From NCBI GenBank assembly GCA_037349315.1, contig JBAIAC010000059.1, positions 8,954,001-9,018,000 on the forward strand: a stretch of 64,000 nt of DNA, given 5' to 3'. Positions 34,750 to 46,967 of the stretch are shown piece by piece. Numbering within the stretch: the stretch's first letter is position 1; the number at the start of each line of letters is the position of its first letter. A model generated the notes under the pieces. The model saw only the letters and a program-made list of their open reading frames with translations, was not told where the DNA came from and made no database searches. The position numbers were made by a program, and so were the translations under genes. The stretch is from Chelydra serpentina. Lineage: Eukaryota > Chordata > Testudines > Chelydridae.

Positions 34750-35523
34750 AGGACATAAGAATGGTCATATTGGCTTAGCCCAGTATCCAGTCTTCCAACA
34801 GTGTCCAGACCCAGATGCTTCAGAGGGAATAAGCAGAATAGGGCAGTTATCAACTGATCCATCTCCTGCCATCCAGTCCCAGCTTCTGGCAGTCAGGGAT
34901 TTAGGGATACCGAGAGCATGAGGTTCTATCCCTGACCATCTTGGCTGATAGCTATTGATGGACCTATCCTCCATGATCTTATCTAATTCTTTTTTGAACC
35001 CAGTAATACTTTTGGCCTTCAAAATGCCCCCTGGCAATGAGTTCCACAGGTTGACTGTGTATGCATGAAGAAGTATTTACTAATGTTTGTTTTAAAGCTC
35101 CTGCCAGTTAATTTCATTTGGTGACCCCTAGTTCTTGTGCTATGTGAAGGGGTAAAATAACACTTTCACTTTCTCCACATCATTCATGATTTTATAGTCC
35201 TCTATCATATCCCTCCTTAGTCCTCTCCTTTCTAAGGTGAACATTCCCAGTTTTTTTAATCCCTTCTCATATGAAAGCTGTTCCATACCCCTAATCATTT
35301 TTTTGTTTGTTTTTGTATGTTTTTTCCAATTCTAATATATCTTTTTGGAGATGGGGCAACCAGAACTGCAAACAATATTCAAGGTATGAGTGCACCATGG
35401 ATTTATGTAGTGCCATTATGACATTTTCCTGTCTTATCTATACCTTTTTTAATGGGTCCTAACATCCATTTAGCTTTTTTGACTGCTGTGAATATTGAGC
35501 AGATGTTTTCAGAGAACTAACCA
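34750..35523 (-). mobile_element. Second CR1 3' fragment inside copy E
   Basis: GACATAAGAATGGTCATATT at the left is the 3' end of another CR1 subfamily. The fragment continues through GAGTTCCACAGGTTGACTGT and TTCATTTGGTGACCCCTAGT to TGTTTTCAGAGAACTA. It separates the endonuclease part of the surrounding CR1 from its reverse-transcriptase part and has the same orientation, so a 5'-truncated CR1 probably inserted into an older one. Confidence 0.75.
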
Positions 35524-36420
35524 GAATTTTCTGATGAAATTCTTCCTCCCAGCTGATTTCTCATAATTGTTTTCAGCTTAGTGAAATTAGTCCTTTTAAA
35601 GCATCCAGTATATATATCACTGGTCTGGCTTTTATTCTTTTTGCACATTATAAACGTGAACAAGTCATGATTACTTGTACCTAAGTTACCATTAGTTTTT
35701 AGTGCCTCTGTGATGATTGCCTCTTTATCTGTCAAGATGACTAATATAGAATTCCCCCATGTTGAATGCAACACTTTTTGAGTTAGGAAGTTGTCATCTA
35801 TAATGTTTAGGAATTCTAAGAATGTTTTAATACTGGCAGCATGAAACCTCCAGCATATGTCACTCAAATTGAAATCCCCCATGATCATTCAGCTTTTATT
35901 TCCTCCACGTTATGAATAAGTGCATAAGAAGCTGGTCATCCTGTTCCCTAGTATGATTCAGTGGTCTGTAGCAGACATCAACGAATAATACCCCATCTTG
36001 TGTTTTTTCTTTCTGGACATTGTTCCATAAGTATTCAAGATAATTTTCTTCTGCATTATCAATGGCTCAGAAATAGGTAATGCCATATGTGACACAGAGT
36101 GCCACTTCCCCTCCCCTTTTTTCGCACTTGATATTTCCTAAAGCAATTATAGCCATTGATTTTAACATTCCAGTCATAGAAATCATCCATCCAGGTTTCA
36201 GTAATACCAGCTAGATCAAATTTATGCTCATAAATGTGCAATTCCAGTTCCTCTTTTTGGTTACCCAGTTTCCTAGCACTCATGTATAGGTAATTAAAGA
36301 ATTTCTTCAATTCGTGTGCTATGGCTCCTTGATTAATTTTGATCTCAACATTCCTATTTCAGAGAAATCCTTGAATTTCTTGTCAAGTCTCAGTTGCAAA
36401 TCTTTTGAATTAAAGAATAC

Positions 36421-36735
36421 TTACTAACATGTATATAGTTAGATTGCGAAGCTTAAAGATACTATCATTTTGCAGAGTTCTTTTTTGGGTGGTCCTGAAC
36501 TTAGAGTTAGTGCCAGGATCTGATCTACCTTCAGTTGCTGGGGTGAAAGGAATTTCTCCACCATTAGATATTCTTTGACATAGAGAATTCTAGAAAGAAA
36601 ATTAACAGGCAGACTTCTTTCAATAGATATTGAATAGAGAAGATATTTCGTGCATATGTAACTTATGCTAGGAGTACATCAATATGCAAGTAGTAGAGGT
36701 CCTAATCCTGCAAAGGGGTCTTAGTGGGTGGACTT
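36421..36735. other. Unassigned sequence
   Basis: About 300 bp. It may hold more of the CR1 5' part, but I could not recognise it. Confidence 0.4.
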
Positions 36736-36738
36736 TTA

Positions 36739-37024
36739 GGGTAGGTCTATACTTACCCGTCGCGTCGGAGGCGCGGGATCGATGTTCTGGGTTCGATTTA
36801 TCGCGTCTTGTCAAGACGCGATAAATCGAACCAGGAAGTGCTCCCTCGTCGACGCTGGTAATCCAGCTCGACGAGTGGAGTAGGCGGAGTCGACGGGGGA
36901 GCCTGCGTGCCGCGTCTGGACCACAGGTAAGTTCGAACTAAGGTACTTCGACTTCAGCTACGTTATTAACGTAGCTGAAGTTGCGTATCTTAGTTCGACA
37001 GGGGGGGTTAGTGTAGACCTGGGC
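36739..37024 (+). mobile_element. PIF/Harbinger-type MITE, copy 4
   Basis: Ends GGGTAGGTCTATACTTACC and TTAGTGTAGACCTGGGC. Flanked by TTA (36736-36738 and 37025-37027). Both hairpins are present and the core is CpG-rich. Confidence 0.9.
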
Positions 37025-37027
37025 TTA

Positions 37028-37780
37028 CATCATTACCAGCATGGAAGTCCGAGGGATTCAGTATGGGCTTAAGTGTCCACCTGCTTATTGCACTGTCAGC
37101 GATCATTTAGATAGAGATTCTAATATTAGCATAATTTATATTGTGTATATACTGTTCCATGCAAACAAGCAGTTGTTTTGAAAAGATTTAAAAGTTAGAA
37201 ATGAATGAGGGTCTACATTATACTTTGAGTTCTGGGTTTTCAGAGAAATAGCCAATATTGTTATGAGTGGTATAAGATCACTAGTTCATGAGAATGTACT
37301 TTTTGGCACAGATGAAAGCTAACCACATTTAATTTTCTAAAACTTCCCTTCCATCTCCTAAAAATTATCTTTTCTGGAGAGAACATTGCTTTCCTGTTAA
37401 GGGCCCTATTTAACTTGTGTAACTCATAAGTGAGCCAAGAAGCAGCTATAACAGAACATTTGCACCGAATCAGCTGGCTCCCTAATGCATTTTTGTTAGA
37501 AGTACAAAATATCAACCTTGATTTTATACAGTTTAGCAATAGTCTGGATGGTTTTACATTGTATTCATTCAAACACCATATAATCATTCCTAGACATGCT
37601 ACCTTTTACTCTTTCCTTGTAAGTCTGCCTCTTCCAGCCTCCTGATAATTTTTTATGCTTTTCTCTGAAGTCCCTCCAGTATGTGTTCCTATTTGATAAT
37701 GAGATATCCAGAATTATGTGAAGGATTCCAAGTTTGTATATAAATATAGAGAGATTACTATCTGGATACTTTGTGACGTA
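37028..37780. other. Unassigned sequence
   Basis: Two antiparallel ORFs at 37261-37645 have no recognisable motif. Nothing else seen. Confidence 0.45.
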
Positions 37781-37785
37781 CTACT

Positions 37786-37925
37786 GAGTAGGACCAACTT
37801 CAGTTTGTGTGAGAGAGACAAGCTTTCTAGCTCTCTCACAACAAAAGTTGGTTGAATAAAAAATATTACCTCACCCACCTTGTCTCTCTAATATCCTGGG
37901 ACTAACCAGGGTACAACAACACTGC
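37786..37925. mobile_element. Paired inverted tails of a Penelope-like element
   Basis: AGGACCAACTTCAGTTTGTG with GAGAGACAAGCTTTCTAGCT (left) faces AAAGTTGGTTGAATAAAAAA, ATATTACCTCACCCACCTTG and a CTGGGACTAACCAGGGTACA end (right). It is the same tail sequence as in the larger PLE pair at 54.6-56.3 kb, here with almost no coding part left between the tails. Confidence 0.7.
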
Positions 37926-38177
37926 ACAATTCTGAGTATGCAGCAGCCACAAATTGGTCTTTTTTTATGGCAACTCCTATTTGATTTGCTTCCTGTAAGC
38001 ATAACTAGTCTTTCTCAAAACCTTTATTTTCCAGATTTCTCCCCTCTACTGCATTATTTTTCTTATGTTGGGCTTAATTTTTAGAGTTACTGAGAGCCCA
38101 AAACTTCAGTTGTGGAAAAAGAGAGCTGCTAGGTGATCAGTACTTCTGAATATGAGCCCCACTAATTTTCATTTCTT

Positions 38178-40280
38178 CTTTGAGTGCTTGTCTCTGTGTG
38201 TAGTGCATTTCAAATTGCGCGTATGACTAGGACTGGAGATTTTTTCCTAGCAACATCTATCTGGTTTGCTCATTACCCTTACTTGCCTCGTGCTGTGCAT
38301 TGAGGGAATAAAGAGGGCTGCTGGATCACCCCCATCTTAGTTTGTTCTTACTGCTCATTGTCCTTGGACTGCCAAAGACTCTTGTAGCACCTTATAGACT
38401 AACAGACGTATTGGAGCATAAGCTTTCATGGGTAAATACCCACTTCGTCGGATCCTAGGACTGGCGCTTTCGTGTTTGTGCTGACTATTTCAGCTTCTCT
38501 CTGAAAATAGTTTTTAAAAGCTTTCATAATTTGCTAGTTTTATAATATAGTTAGTTAAGAGGAGTTAACTTTAGGGGGTTTGGTTTCTTATTTTTGGAAC
38601 CCTCTCTGGGGCAGGGAGCTGTTCCTGTACATGCTTTCCTCCCCCCTTTCCCCCCCCCCCCGCCCCCACATTGGTCTTCCATTGGTTGCGGGGGAGTGTG
38701 CCATGGATCCCCTGGCTTAAAAACTGCATTAGATGCTGTAAACACTTCCCAGTTATGGACTTCCCCAATGACTGTTTATAGTTCCTGGGGGAAACCTATA
38801 TCCCTTCCAGGTTCAGTATCTGCAGATGTTTTCTGAGCAGAACTAAGCAGTTCAGTAAGTTTCAGTTCTGAAAGTTCCTCATGGAGGAAACCATGATGGT
38901 TGGAACAACCTCTAACTGAGACTATCCCCTGCATGTCACCCTGAAGAAGATAGAAGGTGCAATTCTTTTGGTCCCAGGTGGTCCCAAGACCCACCTCCAG
39001 CTCTGAGAGACTCAGGAGAGCAGAGCCAGAGCAGACAAGGACAAGAAGGGAGGTTCCTTGTCTCAGTCCTCTAAGAAGAGGCAGAAGTCCACATCCCATT
39101 TCAAGTCATTGGGAGGTTTGTGCTCCCAAGCGGGACCATTTAGTACCAGGAAGGACCAGATCAGGACTTCCTCGAAGGACAAGTCTGCAGCAGCATCTGG
39201 TATGGGACTGGTACTTTGGCACTGAAATCTACCAGATTAGTACTACTGGATGTAGTGCTCTAGCTCAGTGATTCAGGTTACATAAACACCTCTGTTGGCT
39301 CCAGTTTGTTTCTCAGCTCTGGATTATCTGTTGATGCTCCCAGTACTGGAGTCACCACTGCTTTCTAGACCCCCTCACCCAGTACTGGGACTTCAGCCAG
39401 TGCTGATCTCCCTGTGGTATCCTTCTCGGTGCCCGTCCTCCTGCAGGAGTCAAGCCAAACCCTTTCAAGTATTGTCAACTAGTAGAGATAGGTTATTGCT
39501 GTCTCTTCTGATACGGAGAGCTCCCCCTTTAGATTTGGCCTCTGAATCCTTAGTCAGAGGAGGACTGTGGCCGGCACCCATCCTGGACCATGGATTGAGC
39601 CCAAACAGAACATTGGGAGTTTCTAGGGTATCTCACTATTTCCATGTGAAAAAGTACTTTCACTACTCCCATGTACTACTCCCAGCACCATATATCCCTG
39701 CACTGAGGGAGTATGATATCCCACAATAGCAGTATTGGGGCCTGGAAGACCTCTAAGACTACTGTCCTATTTACTCACCTTGTGAGAGAAGAGATTAAGG
39801 AGATCCAGGGCCCCCAGAGAAGAGGAAGAGCCTCCTCAAGACATGCAACTACAGTAGCATGAGGAGGAGGAACAGGTGGCTTCCCCTCTGTCACCACAAT
39901 TTCAAGTGGGTGGTGGAGCCCTTGGCAACTTATGTTATGGTGTGCCTAGCGTCCTCCTTCACATTTTTCATATCCCTTTGCTAACCCCACCTTTTGAATC
40001 TTCTCCCAACAAGCGCTTATCCCATAGATTCAGACATTTCTCATTCATGAGAAACTCCCAGCTTATCAAAGCCCAGGGACTCCCCACTCTGATAGCAAAC
40101 CCCCAACCCGTGGCCTAATTCTCCATCCTTTTTCCCATTCCAAACCCTCCCTAAACAAGCTCCCAAATCCCTATCGTAACCTTCCTGACCCCTTGTATTA
40201 CACCACTAGACCCTTCCATGACCTGAAAACTCCCCCCTCCAATTCATAGACAACCATCATACACTCTCAGCTGTCTGTCT
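38178..40280 (+). pseudogene. DIRS-type remnant: terminal repeat and gag-like region
   Basis: It begins with TTCTTCTTTGAGTGCTTG, the terminal motif also present at 30909. Beyond a nested PLE tail (38372-38454) the sequence is charged and S/R/P-rich in several frames (for example RRAEPEQTRTRREVPCLS), which fits the gag-like first ORF of DIRS elements but is not diagnostic by itself. The ORFs of 104 and 144 codons at 38957 and 39295 have no conserved motif. A C-run lies at 38649-38661. The right limit is approximate. Confidence 0.5.
38372..38454 (-). repeat. PLE-type tail fragment
   Basis: CTTGTAGCACCTTATAGACT, AACAGACGTATTGGAGCATA and AAGCTTTCATGGGTAAATAC, ending in CACTTCGTCGGAT, belong to a very common turtle repeat tail that I relate to Penelope-like elements. 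It resembles the arms at 61541-61681. Confidence 0.55.
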
Positions 40281-40329
40281 ATGTAATATATTTTTATTGC
40301 GCATGTGGAGCTGGTGACAATGCTTAAAG

Positions 40330-40680
40330 CTAAGGTTATCTGATGTTTTTTTTATAAGCACCTAGTTTCAGTTGTTATACAACTTTGCCAAGCTCTAACC
40401 ATTTGGTTTGAAATTTTCCATGCTAGGTCTCTGCCTCTGGTTGAAATTTTTGGAAGGTTTTAGCAAAAGTGGTTTAGCCACTTCTGAGAACAAGGTCAAG
40501 AAAAAAGATATTGTTTTGCCAATGTTAAATAGTACTTCAGACCACTTCTTTGAAAAGTTCTCTTGCCTTTATGCTTTGAAGCAGGAACTTGAAATCTGGG
40601 AACAAGGAAGTGATTTTTGCTCTGTCTGTGAAAATCTATCCAGATTTGTTAATGTCTGTACAGTGCTGTATTAAGCTCTG
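40330..40680 (+). repeat. Unclassified interspersed repeat, copy 1
   Basis: Shared with 59930-60300: CAGTTGTT-ACTTTGCCAA, a CCATGCT-GGT-TCTGCC block, AGCC-TTCT, and GAAG-AGGAACTTGAA in the same order, at modest identity. The ORF of 88 codons at 40408-40674 covers this copy, but the other copy has no such frame, so it is probably not a gene. Confidence 0.6.
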
Positions 40681-41955
40681 TATAAAAGCATAGTGAGTAA
40701 CCTCATAATAGCAACATTTAAGACTAAAATTTGAGTTGGTGTGTGAAGTGCAAACACTTACTGAGTGTAGTTAGGGAAAACTCACTGGTTGTAAATGCTA
40801 TACTTGGTAGTAAGTATTTAGTATAGGTTTTTAAACTTGAATTTGAAAATAGTGGATTTTCTGATTTTGTTTAATGCAGATGTCTTTGAACAAAACCACG
40901 CTATGTACGTATCTGTTCTGTTAGCCTGTGTTACACCTGGGGTAATGAAGTAATTTAGCTAGGAGAAAACATTATAAGCTTTCTCAGGAACTTGTAATTA
41001 ATACTGTCTTATGCATGGCAATTTTTTAAATTGAATTTTGACACATAATTATGTCAAGGTCGTAGACTGACTGACTGTATTGTATGTTCCTATTCCAAGC
41101 ACAGGAGGGAACTTAGTGAATGATGTTTATAAATTTCTTAATGAAATGAATTAATCATCCCGATAATCTCTATTAAATACATTAAGATCTGTCAAATTCT
41201 AAATTTTAATTTTACTCACGGTGTGTGTCAAATTGTGTGTGTGTTTTGTTTTGTTTTGTCGAGAGCAATGAAAAAGACAACAGGCAGGATAGTAACTTGG
41301 AATTATAGGCTGTTCTTTTGTTAGTAGCTTTTTTCCTCAAATGCTGCTGTTAGAGAAAGGAAGAGGCCATTTTTTGCTTGTTTTTGTCACAACAAGTATC
41401 TTGGAAAATGCATCATTTTGCAAATAGTTATTAATTATTATTTTTGGCAGTGTGGCAATTCTCTAGTCTCCATCCAGGTTTGTAGTGTTTTTTCGCAGCC
41501 CATTAGAACCCAGGTTTTTTCAGTGGGTTAGAGTGTGGAGAAAGATACTGACAGCTCCCTCTCCCCCAGAAATGAAGACCTTGTGAAGTGAAACGCACAG
41601 CATATGTTGCATGATTAACTTTGTAAACTTATTTATCCCTCACACTAAGAAAAGCAGACATTTTCCCAAATAATAAGCTTGATTTTCTGTACTATGAACA
41701 CAATACAACATAAATGGAGTCCTCAGTTTAACAAGTGTTACCTGACACACTTTTGTATCTGCCTCTAGTTAATAATACTCTTTCCCAAATTTTACAGTGT
41801 TTGCTTTTCAACACCTCGCCTGTCACTCAGTTTCAACAAGACCAATTTAGATATGCTGAAAACACACTTGGTTGATGCAGGAATTTGTTGGAACAGAGTA
41901 CACATCTTTTAAACATTGAAAGAATTCTGAATTCAACTGTCTGTCTTTGATAATT
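40681..41955. other. Unassigned AT-rich sequence
   Basis: A GTTTT-rich simple stretch occurs near 41240-41260. Nothing else recognised. Confidence 0.45.
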
Positions 41956-41959
41956 TCAT

Positions 41960-43100
41960 TTCTACATTTTTCCAGCACTTTGATGCAACAAACTATAACC
42001 TCCTGCTTCACAGACATATATTTTGGGTAGAAATCTGGTCATTTAATTTTAAATGCTAGAAGACAAAGAAGGATTTCATTCCACTAGACACATTTCAACC
42101 ATTTCCTCCTGTTCTGGATTCATCCCATAACCTTTGTATTTGGGGTCAGTCATGTTTGCTAAATAATTGAAAGGTTCCTTAAGCATTCTAACTCATTGTT
42201 TAGTTGTGTCCATGTGTGGTTTTGGTTCTTTGCTTATTAGATCAAACAGCCTAAACTGAACAGCAGTAATCTGCCAAGTTCATTCCAAGCCTTCTATAAT
42301 TTCTTTTGTTACTTTAGTGTCATCTAGATTTAGTGTCCTGTTTTGATCAGCTCTCCTCATGCTCAGTGCAATTCAACATACTAATGATAAGTTGGATGCC
42401 AGTGTAGAGCTTCAGCCTTACTGAAACTTCTGTGTAAGTGTCATTGAGGCTGTTGCAGAAGAATTTTTCAAGATCAGCAATGTTCTTTAGGTGTATGTTG
42501 GTGTACTACTTTCTCAACAAGGTTTAAGTAGTGTATTGTGAACACCCAGAGATATGTTTAGGATGATTGCATCTCAGATGTTCTCTCATTGGTTTTTTTA
42601 TTTTATTTTCATTGTCTGAGCATATAGAAAAACCTCTGTCATACTTTCCTATAGGAGATCACCTTTAACAATTTGGACATGGTATTCTGTAGCTTTCTTT
42701 TCAGATATCAAATCATTAGCACTAAGTAGAAATGTATTTTCCCCAGTATACATGTTTGCAGCCATTTTCAGGTCTCTCCTCCTGTTTGGTTAACTATCTT
42801 GTTTTAATGTCATCAGTCATTCTTGTAGGTATTCCTTTCATTTTTCCTTTGTTCTTCATTTACAACCTCCAGTAGTGAATTTGAGTTTAAATCTGTTTGA
42901 GATATGTCCAGTGTGATATGTTTGGGGGTTTTTGGTTCATTTTTGTTTTTCGCTATGTTCTGGGTTATGTTGGTGTAAAAGAAGAATGCAACTTGCTTAT
43001 CAAGCTCAAGTTTTTGCCTTTCAGTAGTTTCTATGCCATGATCATTGATTAATCTTTGCCATTTTGGTCTGTTAAAGACATAGACTGCTTCTCACTGAAA
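41960..43100 (-). pseudogene. Decayed hAT transposase
   Basis: Minus-strand frames, pieced by position, give KWQRLINDHGIETTERQKLE with LDKQVAFFFYTN just after it (about 43065-42970), TGENTFLLSANDLISEKKA and TEYHVQIVKGDL (42770-42660), HYLNLVEKVV (about 42525) and LANMTDPKYKGYGMNPEQEE (about 42155-42095). These segments and their order resemble hAT-superfamily transposases of the type with a CxxHxLNLL-like block and a C-terminal dimerisation part. Stops and shifts are many and no ends were found. It is a dead autonomous copy, unlike the MITEs elsewhere in the window. Confidence 0.6.
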
Positions 43101-43505
43101 CTGATATTGAACAGCTGCTGAGAGACTAGAAACAAGAGCTTAAATTATCATCATAGCTGCATTTCAATCATGAAGATGCTCCTGAAAATGTCTCCCTTGA
43201 AGTGTTCCGCTCTTCCACTCTATACAAAATTTCATTCATTGTAATTTTTTTATATTGAATGAAATTGAGAGAGTAATTCTGCAGTTTTAAAAAATAAGCA
43301 TAAGTCCTTTCTATCCTTCTATTAAGAACTCTTAATAGTGTCTTTACATGGTATTTTAGAAGAACTATCTGATTTCATTCACCACTCCATTCAGTCCTAC
43401 CACTTTCAAATTGGGACAAGTGGCATAAAACACCCACTTGTTGTACTGATTAAAAGCTATATTTTATATTACTTTTAAGCATGTCTGTCCCCCTGACTGT
43501 GGTGT
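43101..43505. other. Unassigned sequence
   Basis: It may hold the N-terminal part of the hAT relic. No motif is convincing. Confidence 0.35.
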
Positions 43506-43511
43506 CATAGT

Positions 43512-44065
43512 GAATGGTTAATGAGTTTGTATATCTTGGAAACATAATTGATGCTGATGGCCAACTCCATAAGGGGGTGGAAGCAAGAACTGGGAAGGCA
43601 AGTTGGAAGCCAAAGATACACAATGCCATTGTGACACCCACTTTGGTATATGCTTCTGAAACTTGGCAACTGCTGGAAACTCACAACAGGAAATTGAATC
43701 CATTCCATCAGAGATGCTTGTGAAGAATACTTGATGTCCACTGTTGGAATAAAAGTAACCAATGCTAATGTGTTGCAAACGACTGACCAACAGACTGTAG
43801 AAACAATGATTCGAGAGAGAAGGCTGAAGTGGTTTGGACATATTGTATGGTTGTGAAAAAACTGTATTTCCAGACAAGCCCTTGATTTGGATACCACCTT
43901 GTGAAAATGGAAAAGAGGAGTACAACAGATGACATAAGAGAGAACCATTGAAAAAATTGTTGGTGTCATGGAAACAGACCATAACGGAGGAAGAAACCTG
44001 ATATTAGACATATGGAGGTGGAAAGACTGTGTTGCCTCAAACCAGTGTTTGAGTACTTCCTTAGT
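43512..44065 (+). pseudogene. RTE-like LINE reverse-transcriptase C-terminal part
   Basis: The frame from 43514 reads VNEFVYLGNIIDADGQLHKG, VEARTGKASW, VTPTLVYASETWQLLETHNR and FHQRCL, then a stop; after frameshifts RERRLKWFGHIVW and a C-terminal TIEKIVG...WRWKDCVA part are readable. FxYLGxxIxxDG, LVYxxETW and the LKWFGHI box are features of RTE-like and related LINE polymerases after the catalytic core. The copy lacks the catalytic motifs because it is 5'-truncated. The minus-strand ORF of 194 codons at 43505-44089 is its shadow. Confidence 0.8.
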
Positions 44066-46960
44066 GTTTAAAATTAGAAAAAATAACAATACTTTTGTCT
44101 TCCTTCTGTGATTGTAGAAGAAATAGTCCGATTAGTCTTTAGGTTACAAGTATGTTTGTTTTCTTTGCATGTGTGAGTGCATGAATGTGTCTGAGTGAAG
44201 AAACTGAGTGAAAGTAAAGTTAAATAGATTAATTTTGTTCTGAAAGTGATTTGTTTTGTTAGCATTTTAATCCCCTGTGAAGGTGAATGTCATAGTCTTC
44301 TCCAGCTCCTGTGAAATTTCTATAATCTGCACTCATATTAGTCATATTTACTACAATTTAGAATTTAAGCAACAGCTATGTAGTGAACTCAACACTATTA
44401 AGTCTAGAAAAATGAGATAAGATAGTCATCCCTATCATATTATAAGATGTCCTCAGTATCTCAGAAAAACATCTAGATTTTAGGAAATCAGCCTCCCACC
44501 AGTTTAGAAATCTACCCCACTGTCAATGTTCATTGGCAGGCGAATTTCACTGATTAGCTATGCTCCTCTCCCCAATCACAAATATTTGGACAGTTCTATA
44601 ATCCAGGCTGTGTAATTGTTTTACATTGTTTCCTAATAGGCCTAGTAAGCACAACAAAATGTTCTCATTTTTCCTTTTAACCTTTTGGACTAGTTAGTTT
44701 TTCAATCGCAGATTGAATTTAGAGCTGAATGTTTCTATTATCAAAAGCCAGTCAAGAATAAATTCATTTAAATATTTTAGAAAAACAAATTACAATGGCG
44801 GGGTGGGGAAGAACACTAGTTTTGTTTTCCCCTTCAAAAAAAGATCTCGTATCTAGTTGTTTAAAATGCCAGGTTGGAACTAGAAAATTACTTGAAATTA
44901 ATATAGGTAGCCGGGATAAAAATGAAGGAAGATGCTCTTAAAAGAAGTGGAATATATGCAAGACTTTTTAATAAACAAATTATTCCTAAGCATTGATTTA
45001 AAAAATATATTCTTGGTTGGGGTATATACTTTATTTGCAACAAATATCTTTCAGATCTAGTAATATCAATTTTGAGTTATCCACTAACTCTTAAGATAAA
45101 TTTTGTTTTAGTGACAGAACTCATTTTCATTCATCATATTACCAAACAGGAGCATTCAAGACTTAAGTAAGTGCATTGATTACTCAAGTGTCAGAATTTT
45201 CACTCCCTTAGCCCATTAGGGAAAAATGGACTTTGAGGGTACAACTTCTACTTACTTGTGTGCATTTATTTCTCTTCTCTTGGACATTGATAGTCTCTTT
45301 TTTGCATGTTTACAAATTGGTTACAGAAGATTCATGTGAATTACTTTAATGAAGATTTTAAAAATAAAGATGATAGAACAAATTCAGAGGTTTCTTAAGG
45401 ATGTGGCTTTTCAGCGTTTTGTTTTTACACTTTTTGGGTAATTTTGATATTTCTCCCCTATTTGGAAAACAGATACAAAACATAAAACCTAGACAGAAAA
45501 AGATTATTGTAAGAAGCAATAAACAAAATCTAGACACTTCAGGGCATACTCTGTATGTCAATATTGACTTTTGCGCTTTCAGACAAGGAAAAGAGAATGA
45601 TTGAATAAAACAGTTGTTTTGAAGTGGATATTTGAAAGGAATTGTTTTGGAGGACAGGTATAATTTCAGAAGCGAAGGCTTAAAAGTTATAAATGTGATG
45701 TAGACAAAAGTAAGGTATAATAGGGTTAATTTGGAATCTATATAAAATATTATTGAAAATCTATCAGATTGTGGTTTCCTTGTTTTGTGTGGGGATTGCA
45801 GGGCAAATGTGACCTGGGCTTAGTTATAGATAGATATACATGGAGCTCTTGGCCTGTCAGACTGCTTGACTCTTTAAACTTTTCTCTTTGTTATATTGCA
45901 GTCCCAGTTGTAATGTGGAATGCAGTATGACCTTCCAGGAAGTGCTTAAATGTTAATTTTTAAAAAAAGCTCAAATAGGAATAGTCATCACTCAGTGACT
46001 AAGGATAAATGAATTCAGTTTAGCAATTCTTTAATTCTCTTGTTTTCCTGTCTTGTGATGAGACAAGCTCTTGGCAATTAGTGGTGGAGATAGAGGAAAG
46101 GAAAGGTGAATGCTAATAATGAACCAAAGCAGGAACTTCAGGCGGCTCTGTTTGTTTCTTTTAGTTGTTTTGTAATGAAATCTGTTGCTTCGGTGAATAA
46201 GCAAGCAGCAGTGACATGTAGAATTGCACGTTGCTAGTGACGTGCTGACTGCCAAGATTCCTTTCATTTACAACATATTCCAGAAAGAACTTTTGACTAG
46301 AAGCAACATATTACTACCTAATAAACTGTTCTTAGAGAACAAGCCATTCCATCATTTTTGAAGCTACAATTTGCCTCAGTTTGACTGTACTCAGAAAAGT
46401 GACAACGTAGTGTTGTTGTAGTATTCAGAATATTACAGGTTCTTTCAGTTATTTCCATATATAGTTGCTCAGGTTATAACGCAATTAATTTTTCTGTCAA
46501 TCTTGCAAACTCCTGGAATTTGAAAGTATTTTCTGCTTCTTACATTATCAGTTTTAATGATCCTGCAACCAGAACTTTGCACAGTTTTATTGATGCATGA
46601 GTTATAATCCAGTCCATTTGAGTCTTTCAGAGCTGTACCAACTCTTTACTGCTAATGAAAGTAAGAACTTTTTTTCATTAAGGTAAGGAGCTATGACTTG
46701 AAGACACACAAGGAGCAAATATTTTGTTAGGCATACTGGAAACTCTCATTGTGGCAATTGAGAACACAAAATTTTGTGGGGCATCTGTCACTATAGACTA
46801 GTAATCTAGTAGGAACCCATTTTATACATGGTTACCAGTGGAAAAACTCCAAGGGCTTTGGGTCAGGCCCTAAGTGCACAAATAATTCAGCATCCCTATA
46901 TGGAAAGTGAGATGGACACATTTTGCTAGAAATTCTAGCACACTCCTCTGTTGGCAGTAT
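44066..46960. other. Unassigned AT-rich sequence
   Basis: Nearly 2.9 kb without recognisable genes or repeats. ORFs are 78 codons or shorter. Confidence 0.5.
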
Positions 46961-46967
46961 CAAAAGA

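Larger units (their letters stand above)
32205..36420 (-). mobile_element. Long CR1 LINE, copy E, with nested insertions
   Basis: Reading leftward from 36420, the minus strand encodes the apurinic-type endonuclease (MSARKLGNQKEELELHIYEH, DLAGITETWMDD, then MGDFNLSDICW at about 35880). After an interruption at 34750-35523, reverse-transcriptase remnants follow, and finally the C-terminal stretch (MIKGLENTTYSDQLNRLSSL) and the CR1 3' end at 32205. It is the only copy in the window that keeps part of the endonuclease. Frames are broken throughout. The order endonuclease, reverse transcriptase, 3' end is that of CR1. Confidence 0.85.

Noticed and set aside
43505..44089. 194-codon minus-strand ORF
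   Set aside because: Antisense of the RTE-like reverse-transcriptase fragment, whose plus-strand motifs are clear.
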